This document shows, in pieces, positions 25,615 to 33,658 of a DNA stretch of 38,546 bases; position 1 is the stretch's first letter; each line of letters begins with the position of its first letter. This DNA is from Ensifer sp. LCM 4579. GTDB lineage: Bacteria > Pseudomonadota > Alphaproteobacteria > Rhizobiales > Rhizobiaceae. A program made the position numbers and the translations under genes. The stretch is from NCBI RefSeq assembly GCF_001854885.1, contig NZ_MDDV01000002.1, positions 1 to 38,546 on the forward strand, in the 5' to 3' direction. The notes beneath the pieces are model-generated. The model did no database searches. It saw only the letters and a list, made by a program, of their open reading frames with translations, and was not told where the DNA came from.

Positions 25615-26073
25615 ATGACTTACGATCTTCTTGTTAACGGCAAAAAATACGTTGTCGATGTCGATGGCGACATTCCGCTTCTGTGGGTCTTACGCGACAC
25701 CATAGGTCTCACTGGAACGAAATTTGGCTGCGGCATCGCCATGTGCGGTGCCTGTACGGTGCAAGTCGATGGCGTGCCTGTGAGGTCGTGTGTCGTGCCT
25801 GTCGCCGAAGCGGCGGCCAAGCCGATCACCACGATCGAGGCGATTGGCGAGACTGCCGAGGGGGCCCGCGTGCAGAAGGCCTGGCTCGACATCGATGTCG
25901 TCCAGTGCGGCTACTGTCAGTCTGGACAGATCATGTCCGCGACCGCGTTCCTTGCTGCCAATCCCTCGCCGACCGACGAGGATATCGACGCCGTCATGGC
26001 CGGAAACATCTGTCGATGCGGCACGTATCCGCGCATTCGCGCAGCCATCAAGCTGGCTGCAGCGGGGAGGTGA
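25615..26073 (+). CDS. [2Fe-2S] subunit of a molybdenum hydroxylase (isoquinoline 1-oxidoreductase alpha type)
   Basis: The 152-aa protein has the two-cluster layout of xanthine-dehydrogenase-family small subunits. A plant-ferredoxin-like cluster uses C39, C44, C47 and C59, and a second cluster uses C98, C101, C133 and C135 (QCGYCQSGQ and [10 protein letters not shown]). It passes electrons from the Mo subunit onward. The ATG at 25615 matches the family start; a GTG at 25579 is possible but non-conserved. It lies seven bases before the large-subunit gene. Confidence 0.93.
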   Translation: MTYDLLVNGKKYVVDVDGDIPLLWVLRDTIGLTGTKFGCGIAMCGACTVQVDGVPVRSCVVPVAEAAAKPITTIEAIGETAEGARVQKAWLDIDVVQCGYCQSGQIMSATAFLAANPSPTDEDIDAVMAGNICRCGTYPRIRAAIKLAAAGR

Positions 26074-26079
26074 TTTGCC

Positions 26080-28233
26080 ATGGCCGTTCACGACAAACTC
26101 ACCCTTCCGGTATCGCGCCGGCACTTCCTGATCGGCGCATCGCTGACGGGAGCGGGCCTCGTCATTGGCCTGCAGCCTTCGCCTTCGTCCGCTGCCGCAG
26201 AGGCGTTTGAACCCAACGCCTTCATTCGCATCCCCGCCGACGGCAAGGTTGTCTTCGTCATGCCGTCCGTGGAGATGGGACAGGGCATTTACACGTCGGT
26301 GGCCATGCTGCTGGCCGAAGAGTTGGAAGTCTCTCTGGATCAGGTGGAGCTGGAGCATGCGCCTGCTGATCCCACGCGGTATGCAAACCCTTTGCTCGGC
26401 GACCAGATCACCGGCGGCTCCATCGCCATCCGCGCTGTTTACGAGCCGATGCGCAAGGCGGGCGCCGCCGCCCGCATCATGCTGGTGAACGCTGCTGCGC
26501 GTGGCTGGGGCGTCGGGCCCGAGACCTGCAGTGCCGAGGCCGGGCATGTCGTCCACGCCGCAAGCGGCCGCCGCGCCGCCTATGGCAGCCTGATACAGGC
26601 CGCGGCAGCCGAAGCCGTTCCACAGGAAATGCCACTGAAGCCTGCGTCCAGCTTCAAGCTGATCGGCCACTCCGTCCGGCGCCTTGACAGTCCGGAGAAG
26701 GTCAACGGTACCGCGAAGTTCGGCATCGACGCCCGTCCGGAAGGCGTGTCTTACGCGGCAATCGCAATCTGTCCCCACTTCGGCGGCAAGCTGCGCGCGG
26801 TGGAAGACGGACCGGCAAGGGCGGTGAAAGGCGTCAAACAAGTTGTCCGGATCGAGGATGCCGTTGCCGTCGTTGCCGACAACACCGGTGCCGCACGAAA
26901 GGGGCTCGCTGCTCTCGCCATCGAATGGGAGCCAGGCCCGAATGGCACTCTTTCGCTGCTGGATTTGGAGAAACGCGCGGAAGAGGCGATTGGCGGGAAC
27001 GCCCTGACGCACATCAACGAGGGCGATGTTGCAAAAGCCGCAACCGAGCACGGACCTGCGCTGGAGTTCGTCTACCGCCTCCCGATCCTCACCCATTCGG
27101 CAATGGAGCCGATGAACTGCACGCTGCACGTTCGCAGCGATGGTTGTGACGTGTGGGTTGGTACGCAGGTCATGGGGCGAGCACGGGAAGCCGTCGCCGA
27201 TGTGACCGGGCTTCCATTGGAGAAGGTCGTTGTGCACAATCACCTGCTCGGCGGTGGCTTCGGGCGGCGGCTTGATGTCGACGGGATCATTTTGGCGGCG
27301 AAAATCGCAAACCAGGTCGATGGCCCGGTCAAGGTCACCTGGAGCCGCGAGGAGGACATCCGCCACGACTGCTATCGCTATCTGAACTACAGCAAGGTCA
27401 CGGCGACTCTGGGTGCCGACGGCATGCCCGTTTCCTGGCGTCACCGCGTCATCGGCCCTGCCGTGATGGCGCGATGGCTGCCAGCCTTCACCCGCGATGG
27501 CATCGACCTCGACATCATGGCGGGGGCCGAAACCCCCTATGCAATCCCGAACAAATACACCGACTTCGTGCGCCATGAGGCCCCGGAGGGCATGTTGACG
27601 GGCAACTGGCGCGGAGTCGGTGCCACGCGCAATCTTCCTGCGATAGAAGGCGGCATCGACGAGTTGGCCCATGCGGCCGGCGTCGATCCGCTGGAATACC
27701 GCAGACGCCTGCTTCAGCATAAGCCGCGTCTCCTCGCCGCGCTCGATCTTGCGGCGGAGAAGGCCGGTTGGGCAACCGCTCTTCCCGCTGGCAAGGGAAG
27801 AGGCATCGCGCTTTCGGAGGATTTTGGCAGTTTCGCCGCGATGATCTCGGAAGTGAGCGTAGGAGAAGACGGAAGCCTAAAGACCGAGCGCATCATCTGC
27901 GCCGTCGACTGCGGCCAGGTCATCAATCCCGACACGGTCGAAGCCCAGATACAGAGCGGCATCATCTATGGTCTGAGCGCCGCTCTCTATGGACGCATCA
28001 CTGTCCAGAACGGCGCCGTCGTGGAGGGCAACTTCGACGATTCTCCGGTTCTGAGAATAAACGAGACGCCGAAGATCGAGGTTCACATCGTGCCAAGTTC
28101 CGAGGCGCCAGGCGGCATAGGAGAGGTCGGCACACCTGGCGTCGCACCCTCGCTGCTCAATGCGATCTTCGTGGCAACCGGCAAGCGGCTGCGCTCGCTG
28201 CCGATCGACCATAACGAATTGCGGAGGGCGTGA
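26080..28233 (+). CDS. Molybdopterin-binding subunit of a molybdenum hydroxylase (IorB type), Tat-exported
   Basis: The 717-aa protein begins with a twin-arginine signal SRRHFLIGASLTGAGLVIG (R13-R14) and the PSSAAAEA cleavage region. The body has the MoCo-binding repeats, with VEMGQGIYTSVAMLLAEEL, GGGFGRRLDVD and EGMLTGNWRGVGATRNLPA. The catalytic glutamate lies in GGIGEVGTPGVAPSLLNA near the C-terminus. This family oxidises N-heterocycles or aldehydes using water. The Tat signal and linked cytochrome point to periplasmic work. The stop overlaps the cytochrome gene's region with GGAGGG before it. The substrate is unknown. Confidence 0.93.
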   Translation: MAVHDKLTLPVSRRHFLIGASLTGAGLVIGLQPSPSSAAAEAFEPNAFIRIPADGKVVFVMPSVEMGQGIYTSVAMLLAEELEVSLDQVELEHAPADPTRYANPLLGDQITGGSIAIRAVYEPMRKAGAAARIMLVNAAARGWGVGPETCSAEAGHVVHAASGRRAAYGSLIQAAAAEAVPQEMPLKPASSFKLIGHSVRRLDSPEKVNGTAKFGIDARPEGVSYAAIAICPHFGGKLRAVEDGPARAVKGVKQVVRIEDAVAVVADNTGAARKGLAALAIEWEPGPNGTLSLLDLEKRAEEAIGGNALTHINEGDVAKAATEHGPALEFVYRLPILTHSAMEPMNCTLHVRSDGCDVWVGTQVMGRAREAVADVTGLPLEKVVVHNHLLGGGFGRRLDVDGIILAAKIANQVDGPVKVTWSREEDIRHDCYRYLNYSKVTATLGADGMPVSWRHRVIGPAVMARWLPAFTRDGIDLDIMAGAETPYAIPNKYTDFVRHEAPEGMLTGNWRGVGATRNLPAIEGGIDELAHAAGVDPLEYRRRLLQHKPRLLAALDLAAEKAGWATALPAGKGRGIALSEDFGSFAAMISEVSVGEDGSLKTERIICAVDCGQVINPDTVEAQIQSGIIYGLSAALYGRITVQNGAVVEGNFDDSPVLRINETPKIEVHIVPSSEAPGGIGEVGTPGVAPSLLNAIFVATGKRLRSLPIDHNELRRA

Positions 28234-28235
28234 TC

Positions 28236-28877
28236 ATGATCAAGCGGATTTTCGCCATCCCGCTCGTCGCCGTTCTCGCTGCGACCGGTATCGTTGCCGG
28301 TATGGGATCCCTGCAGAGTAATGCTGAAACCTCGGATGGTGGAGCCCTCAAGTCCGTTTCCGACTTTGAGGCGATTGCGGACACCAGCGCGCGCTCGAAG
28401 GCCATCTTCGAGGAGGCAAGCCGTGTCATGACGCATCCGCGCTGCATCAACTGCCATCCGGCGACGCGCAGCCCGACGCAGGGTGAAGACATGCACCCGC
28501 ATGTGCCGTTGATGAATGCCAGCGAAAGCTCGCTGGGTCCGGCGGGACTTGTCTGCAGCACCTGCCACGGAGCCGAGAATCGTCCGGTGGTCGGCAGCCG
28601 CATGAAATCAATTCCGGGGAACTCGCACTGGTCATTGGCGCCGGCCAGCATGGCGTGGCAAGGGCTGACGGTGGGCGAGATCTGCCGGCAGGTGAAAGAC
28701 ACGAGCCGGAACGGAAACCGTTCCCTTGCCGATCTCATACGCCACATGGGCGAAGACCATCTGGTCGGTTGGGCCTGGCACCCTGGCGAAGGTCGCAGTG
28801 CTCCTCCCGGTTCGCAGGAGACGTTTGCCGCATTGATCGATGCCTGGGTCAGCACCGGTGCCGAATGTCCCGATTAA
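28236..28877 (+). CDS. Periplasmic c-type cytochrome with two CxxCH sites
   Basis: The 213-aa protein has a signal peptide (core VVAVLAATGIVAGMG-like, residues 8-24) and two haem sites, C70-INC-H74 and C107-STC-H111. The sequence RCINCHPATRSPTQGEDMHPHVP is typical of cytochromes coded beside isoquinoline 1-oxidoreductase-type enzymes, so it should accept their electrons. The ATG at 28236 is chosen because GGAGGG lies seven bases upstream; it starts three bases after the large-subunit stop, so the genes are coupled. Confidence 0.9.
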   Translation: MIKRIFAIPLVAVLAATGIVAGMGSLQSNAETSDGGALKSVSDFEAIADTSARSKAIFEEASRVMTHPRCINCHPATRSPTQGEDMHPHVPLMNASESSLGPAGLVCSTCHGAENRPVVGSRMKSIPGNSHWSLAPASMAWQGLTVGEICRQVKDTSRNGNRSLADLIRHMGEDHLVGWAWHPGEGRSAPPGSQETFAALIDAWVSTGAECPD

Positions 28878-29002
28878 GGGGCTGAGGGGCACAGGGATGC
28901 CAATTATCTTTTCGAGAAGAACCCGCCAGTTTCATCATTCACGACGGTGAGGCAGGGGTAAATCTTGGTAGCGCAGCCTTAGGAGCCGCGACGGGGCGGG
29001 GA

Positions 29003-30784
29003 GTGGATAAAGTGTCTTCAGAGTCCCACGGCATGGATCTACTGCCTGTGATCGGCCTCCTCGGTGCGGCGACCGTCGCGGCTCCCTTGTTCAAACGCCT
29101 GGGGCTCGGCTCCGTTCTGGGTCATCTCGCCGGTGGTGTGGTGATTGGCCCGTTCGGACTGAGACTGCTCGATGATCCGGCATCAATCCTCCAGGTCGCC
29201 GAGCTCGGCGTCGTCATGTTCCTCTTCATCATCGGTCTGGAGATGAGACCCTCGCGGCTGTGGGGATTGCGGCGCGAGATCTTTGGCCTTGGAGCCGCCC
29301 AGGTCGGGCTGTGCGCCGTCTGTCTCACGGCGATCGGCGTGTTCACTGGTTTTCCGGTCGCGCCCTCATTCGTCGCGGGCGCGGGTTTCGTCCTAACGTC
29401 GACCGCGATTGTAATGCAGCTCCTTGAGGAGCGCGGCGAGATCTCAACGCCGAAGGGACAGCGGATCGTCTCAATCCTCCTGCTGGAAGACATGTCGATC
29501 GTGCCCTTGCTCGCCCTGGTCGCCTTCCTTGCCCCAATCGTTCCCGGCAGCGCGCTCGCGAGCCAGGGCATCGACTGGTTAGCGATCGGCGTCGGGGTCG
29601 CTTCGATTGCCGGTCTGGTACTGGCCGGACGCTATCTCCTGAACCCACTATTCGCCCTAATCGCGAGCGCCCAGGCGCGCGAGGTCATGACGGCCGCAGC
29701 GCTGCTGGTCGTGATCGGATCCGCCTATGTGATGCAACTTGGCGGCCTGTCGATGGCGATGGGCGCGTTTCTCGCCGGCGTACTCTTGTCCGAATCCACG
29801 TTCCGGCATCAATTGGAAGCCGATGTCGAACCGTTTCGCGGCATCCTTCTCGGCCTGTTCTTTCTCGCCGTCGGGATGTCGCTCGACCTTGGCGTCGTTG
29901 TCCGCAACTGGCAGACGATCCTCTTCTATGTCGCGGCCTATATGGTCGTTAAGGCGCTGGTCATCTACGTCGTCGCACGGCTGCTTAGGTCCTCCCATTG
30001 GGAGGCGATCGAGCGGGCGGTGTTCATGGCGCAGGGCGGCGAGTTCGCCTTTGTACTCTATACGGCTGCACTTTCCGTCGGCATCATCACCATCGAGCAG
30101 AGCGCCATTTTAACGGCCATCATCATAATCTCGATGGTGTTGACACCGTTGATTATCGCGGCCTTGAATGTCGTGGAGAAGTCGATCCCCGCTTCACTGG
30201 AAGGGGTGCAGCGACCGGAGAACCTCAAGGGCACCGTCCTGATCATCGGTTTCGGCAGGGTGGGGCAGATTGTAAGCCAGCTCCTGCTCGATCACGGTCG
30301 TGACATTTCCATCATCGACATCGATGTCGAGATGATCAATACGGCACGGGAGTTCGAGTTCGAGGTCTACTATGGCGACGGAAAGCGGCTCGATATACTG
30401 CATGCAGCCGGCGCAGGGCGCAGCGAGGCGATCGTGGTCTGCGTTGACAGGGCTGAGGACGCCACCCAGATCGTTGAGCTAGTGAGGGCGGAGTTCCCCC
30501 TTGTCCCGGTTCTGGCGCGCGCAACTGATCGCCGTCATGCGCTCGACCTCGTCAAGGCGGGTGTCGATTTCCATATTCGCGAGACATTCGAGTCGGCAAT
30601 GCTTCTCGGCCAAAAGGCGCTGGAAACGCTAGGCGCGGAGCTGCATGAAATCGACGCCATAGCGGGTAATGTCCGCGATCGCGACGAGCAGCGTTTCCAA
30701 CTGGAAATTGCGGGTGGCCTTTATGCCGGACGTCCGATGTTCCGCGGCAAGCGCGAGCAGCCGGAAATCGCGCCGGACGCGTAA
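29003..30784 (+). CDS. KefB/KefC-type monovalent cation:proton antiporter (CPA2) with RCK domain
   Basis: The 593-aa protein has about 12 TM helices in the Na+/H+-exchanger domain (residues 12-395, with LGLGSVLGHLAGGVVIGPFGL and FLTSTAIVMQLLEERGE-like motifs). A cytoplasmic TrkA-N/RCK domain follows, with nucleotide motif GFGRVGQ near 416. Kef systems export K+ and are gated by glutathione and its conjugates in E. coli. The GTG at 29003 is used; ATG at 29033 is an equally good start by family length. It converges on a ChaC-type glutathione-degrading enzyme. Confidence 0.9.
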   Translation: MDKVSSESHGMDLLPVIGLLGAATVAAPLFKRLGLGSVLGHLAGGVVIGPFGLRLLDDPASILQVAELGVVMFLFIIGLEMRPSRLWGLRREIFGLGAAQVGLCAVCLTAIGVFTGFPVAPSFVAGAGFVLTSTAIVMQLLEERGEISTPKGQRIVSILLLEDMSIVPLLALVAFLAPIVPGSALASQGIDWLAIGVGVASIAGLVLAGRYLLNPLFALIASAQAREVMTAAALLVVIGSAYVMQLGGLSMAMGAFLAGVLLSESTFRHQLEADVEPFRGILLGLFFLAVGMSLDLGVVVRNWQTILFYVAAYMVVKALVIYVVARLLRSSHWEAIERAVFMAQGGEFAFVLYTAALSVGIITIEQSAILTAIIIISMVLTPLIIAALNVVEKSIPASLEGVQRPENLKGTVLIIGFGRVGQIVSQLLLDHGRDISIIDIDVEMINTAREFEFEVYYGDGKRLDILHAAGAGRSEAIVVCVDRAEDATQIVELVRAEFPLVPVLARATDRRHALDLVKAGVDFHIRETFESAMLLGQKALETLGAELHEIDAIAGNVRDRDEQRFQLEIAGGLYAGRPMFRGKREQPEIAPDA

Positions 30785-30807
30785 GGCGGCTTCACAACCA
30801 TCATGTG

Positions 30808-31545
30808 TTAGTCCATCACCGTTCGTCGAGACGCCCGATTCGCTGCACCGTGTTGCTGATGAAGGAGTCTGATCTCTTTCGCGACCAACTGTTGAAGCCG
30901 CCAAAGCTTGCTATCATGTATTCCGGAATTCTCCAGATGAAATACCGTGTTATATAGATATTCGGCACAGGATCCGGCATAGCCGCATGCTCTCGCCAAT
31001 ATCCATGCCACCCTTTCAAGTGGTTGACGAAGTGCGACTCCCTCTCCCACAGGCCCGACCCAGAAGCTCAAGGCCCTGATCGGCCCCCTCTCTGTCAAGG
31101 TCTTGATCCAACGCGTCGTGTACACGCTTTCTTGGTCCCAGACCTCGCGCCGCAGGAGTCGTTCGATCGAATTTTTGCAGTCGTTTCCCGCAACCTTGAA
31201 GAGGAACCCGTCGCATCGACCTCCGCGCTCCAGCGCCATCATCAAGCCGGGTTGCTCTGGAGTGCCTCTCCAGGTGGGTAGTTCGAGGCAGAAGGAACGG
31301 TGCCATCCAAAGGCCGCCGCCCGCAAACGATCGGCGATTTCAAATTCCGGCTTCCAGATCAGAGAACCGTAGGCAAAGATCCAAAGATCGCCGTCAACGC
31401 AGTCATTGGAAAGTCGGACAGCCAAATCACTGTAATCTCGATCCGACAGTGGGGTGCACCCTTCTTCGGGCGCCGGCTCCGGCTCCTCCCTTTCGCACAT
31501 GGCCACAAGTTCGGGCGTTAACGACATTACGCGTGCAGTTCGCAT
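30808..31545 (-). CDS. chaC: ChaC-type gamma-glutamylcyclotransferase
   Basis: The 245-aa protein carries the ChaC signature FAYGSLIWKPEFE (about residues 57-69) and RSFCLELPTWRGTPEQPGLMMAL. It also has a GRCDGFLFKV strand and the late catalytic Glu region REVWDQESVY. ChaC enzymes release 5-oxoproline from glutathione. Residues 1-50 are an acidic extension. It lies tail to tail with the Kef-type antiporter, 23 bases apart. It starts at 31545 (a second ATG at 31524 is possible). Confidence 0.9.
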   Translation of the reverse strand: MRTARVMSLTPELVAMCEREEPEPAPEEGCTPLSDRDYSDLAVRLSNDCVDGDLWIFAYGSLIWKPEFEIADRLRAAAFGWHRSFCLELPTWRGTPEQPGLMMALERGGRCDGFLFKVAGNDCKNSIERLLRREVWDQESVYTTRWIKTLTERGPIRALSFWVGPVGEGVALRQPLERVAWILARACGYAGSCAEYLYNTVFHLENSGIHDSKLWRLQQLVAKEIRLLHQQHGAANRASRRTVMD

Positions 31546-31745
31546 CCTATACCCCGGTCCGCTGCGGTCATAGGAGGTGGGAGCCTCAATTGAGTCAAGA
31601 CGATTGCCATGAAACCCAGCGCGATGTTCGGGTCGCTCGAGAGGCGAGCCGTCCTGGATTATTCAACGAACTCTCGTTTAGCTGCATGGGGCGGTTGCCC
31701 AACATGTGCTGGCGTAAATCAATAGCGTGCGTGTGGATGCATTCA

Positions 31746-31777
31746 GTCACCCCGGTGGCTCTGCCGACCGGGGTGAC
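31746..31777. terminator. Perfect 10-bp hairpin downstream of the SDR gene
   Basis: GTCACCCCGG (31746-31755) and CCGGGGTGAC (31768-31777) pair fully around a 12-base loop, 19 bases past the SDR stop. There is no T-run on the SDR-reading strand, so it may be a weak terminator or a repeat. The rest of the 31546-31795 gap shows nothing. Confidence 0.5.
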
Positions 31778-31795
31778 TTGAGGGACGCCGTTCTA

Positions 31796-32629
31796 TCAGA
31801 CGTCGAAGTCCGTAGAGACAGCAAGCTCTCTCCATTTCGCCAGCTCGTCGGCAACGCTTGCATTCTGTTCTTCGATCTTTGCCACCGTGTCACTGCCAAA
31901 AGGCATGCGCAACGGAGGATTGGCCGCATTGGCGAGGGTCAGGATGCCCCTGGCCAGCTTTGCAGGGTCACCGGGCTGGGCGTGATTGGCAGTGGCTGCG
32001 AAATGGCGCATGTCACCGGCCGGGGTTCCAACATAGTCCGGGATGGAAGCCGGGCTGATCGCCAGCGAGGTGTCGTGCAGGAAGTCCGTCCGGAAAAAGC
32101 CAGGCTCGATGATCGTCACCTTGATTCCGAAGGGAGCGACTTCCGCTGCCAACGACTCCGACAGGCCTTCGACGGCGAACTTCGTCGACCCATAGACGCC
32201 CCAGCCCGGATAACCGAAGTAGCCGCCGATCGACGAGAAGTTCAGGATATGGCCCGAGCGCTGGCGGCGCATGTGCGGCAGCACGGCGCGCGTAACCTTC
32301 AGCACTCCGAAGACATTGGTGGCATAGAGGGCCTCGATCTCGCTTGCGGTTGCTTCCTCGACGGCGCCCAACAGGCCGTAGCCCGCGTTGTTGGCGAGCA
32401 CGTCGATGCGGCCGAACCGCTCGACGGCGAGTGCTGCCGCCTCCTTTGCCTGATCTTCGTTGGTGACGTCGAGGGCGACCGCCAACAGGTTCGGGTGTTC
32501 GCCGATCTTTTCCGCGACGGCCTTGGGGTTGCGCGCGGTGGCGACGACGGCGTCTCCAGCGGCCAGAGCTTCCTTGGTGATCAGCGCTCCGAAACCGCGG
32601 GACGCGCCGGTGATGAACCATACTTTCAT
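31796..32629 (-). CDS. Short-chain dehydrogenase/reductase
   Basis: The 277-aa NAD(P)-dependent SDR has TGASRGFG (residues 7-14) for cofactor binding, the NNAGYG motif (80-85), S132/S133, and catalytic Y146-x3-K150 in VYGSTKFAVE. It belongs to the classical family seen next to LysR regulators in rhizobia. Substrate unknown. It is divergent from the LysR gene, which probably controls it. Confidence 0.9.
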   Translation of the reverse strand: MKVWFITGASRGFGALITKEALAAGDAVVATARNPKAVAEKIGEHPNLLAVALDVTNEDQAKEAAALAVERFGRIDVLANNAGYGLLGAVEEATASEIEALYATNVFGVLKVTRAVLPHMRRQRSGHILNFSSIGGYFGYPGWGVYGSTKFAVEGLSESLAAEVAPFGIKVTIIEPGFFRTDFLHDTSLAISPASIPDYVGTPAGDMRHFAATANHAQPGDPAKLARGILTLANAANPPLRMPFGSDTVAKIEEQNASVADELAKWRELAVSTDFDV

Positions 32630-32748
32630 GACGATCTCCTTCCGATGTCCTGTTCTTCAGCTCTCTGCTAACGGCATGGAATTTGACGCCAAAATCGCTG
32701 ATGTATAAGATTTGTTTTTTGAGAGATAATCCTGAGCGAGATTCAGTA

Positions 32749-33633
32749 ATGCGTGCGACCGAGTTGTCTGAGCTGTCGGCTTTCGCGGCCGTTGCCCGCC
32801 ACAAGAGCTTTCGCCGGGCGGGGGAGGAGCGGGGCGTGACCGCGTCGGCCATCAGTCACGCCGTTCTCAACCTGGAGGAGCGGATCGGCGTTCGCCTTCT
32901 CAATCGTACCACGCGCAGCGTCTCGCTCACCGAGGCGGGCGCGCTGCTGCAGTCGCACCTCGACCCGGCCTTCGGCGAGATCACGTCGGCGCTCGACGCG
33001 CTGAACCGCTTTCGCCATACGCCCTTCGGCAGGGTGAAGCTGAACGTCCCGAACTCGGTCGCCCCCTTCGTCATCGGCTGGATCATCGGCCCGCTGCTGG
33101 AGAAGAACCCCAATCTCGAGCTCGAGATCAGCGCGACCGACAGACTCGTCGACATTGTGCAGGAAGGGTTCGACGCCGGCATTCGCTTCGGCGAGCGCGT
33201 GACGGAGGGAATGATCGCCGTGCGTATCAAGCCGAGGCTGCGGCTCGTGGTCGTCGGCTCGCCGGTTTATTTCGAGCGGCGGCCAGTTCCGCTCACGCCG
33301 CATGACCTCAAGCGTCACCTCTGCATCCAGAACATGTTTCCATCGGGCGCGCGTTATCCATGGGAGTTCGAGAGGGACGGGCAAGTGATCACCTTCCAGC
33401 CGACCGGGCCGCTGTCGCTCGACGACCACGAGCTCATGACCCAGGCCGCGCTCGGCGGCGTCGCGCTCGCCTATGTCTGGGAAAACCGTGTCGAGAAGTT
33501 CATTGCCTCCGGTGAATTAATCCGGGTGCTGGACGACTGGTGTCAGCCGGAAGAACCGTTATATCTCTACTATCCGAGCCGGCGGCATATGTCCGCCGGC
33601 TTTCGCGCCCTTGTCGACGCGATCAAGGCATGA
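32749..33633 (+). CDS. LysR-family transcriptional regulator
   Basis: The 294-aa protein has an N-terminal winged helix (ELSAFAAVARHKSFRRAGEERGVTASAISHAVLNLEERIGVRLLNRTTRSVSLTEAG, residues 7-65) and a LysR substrate-binding domain. The ATG at 32749 is chosen because it matches the family N-terminus; the frame runs back to 32683 without that character. It is divergent from the SDR gene across 119 bases, a standard regulator/target layout. Its stop lies 25 bases before the cyclase-fusion gene. Confidence 0.9.
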   Translation: MRATELSELSAFAAVARHKSFRRAGEERGVTASAISHAVLNLEERIGVRLLNRTTRSVSLTEAGALLQSHLDPAFGEITSALDALNRFRHTPFGRVKLNVPNSVAPFVIGWIIGPLLEKNPNLELEISATDRLVDIVQEGFDAGIRFGERVTEGMIAVRIKPRLRLVVVGSPVYFERRPVPLTPHDLKRHLCIQNMFPSGARYPWEFERDGQVITFQPTGPLSLDDHELMTQAALGGVALAYVWENRVEKFIASGELIRVLDDWCQPEEPLYLYYPSRRHMSAGFRALVDAIKA

Positions 33634-33658
33634 GGGGACGATTGGGAAAGTGCAGGCG

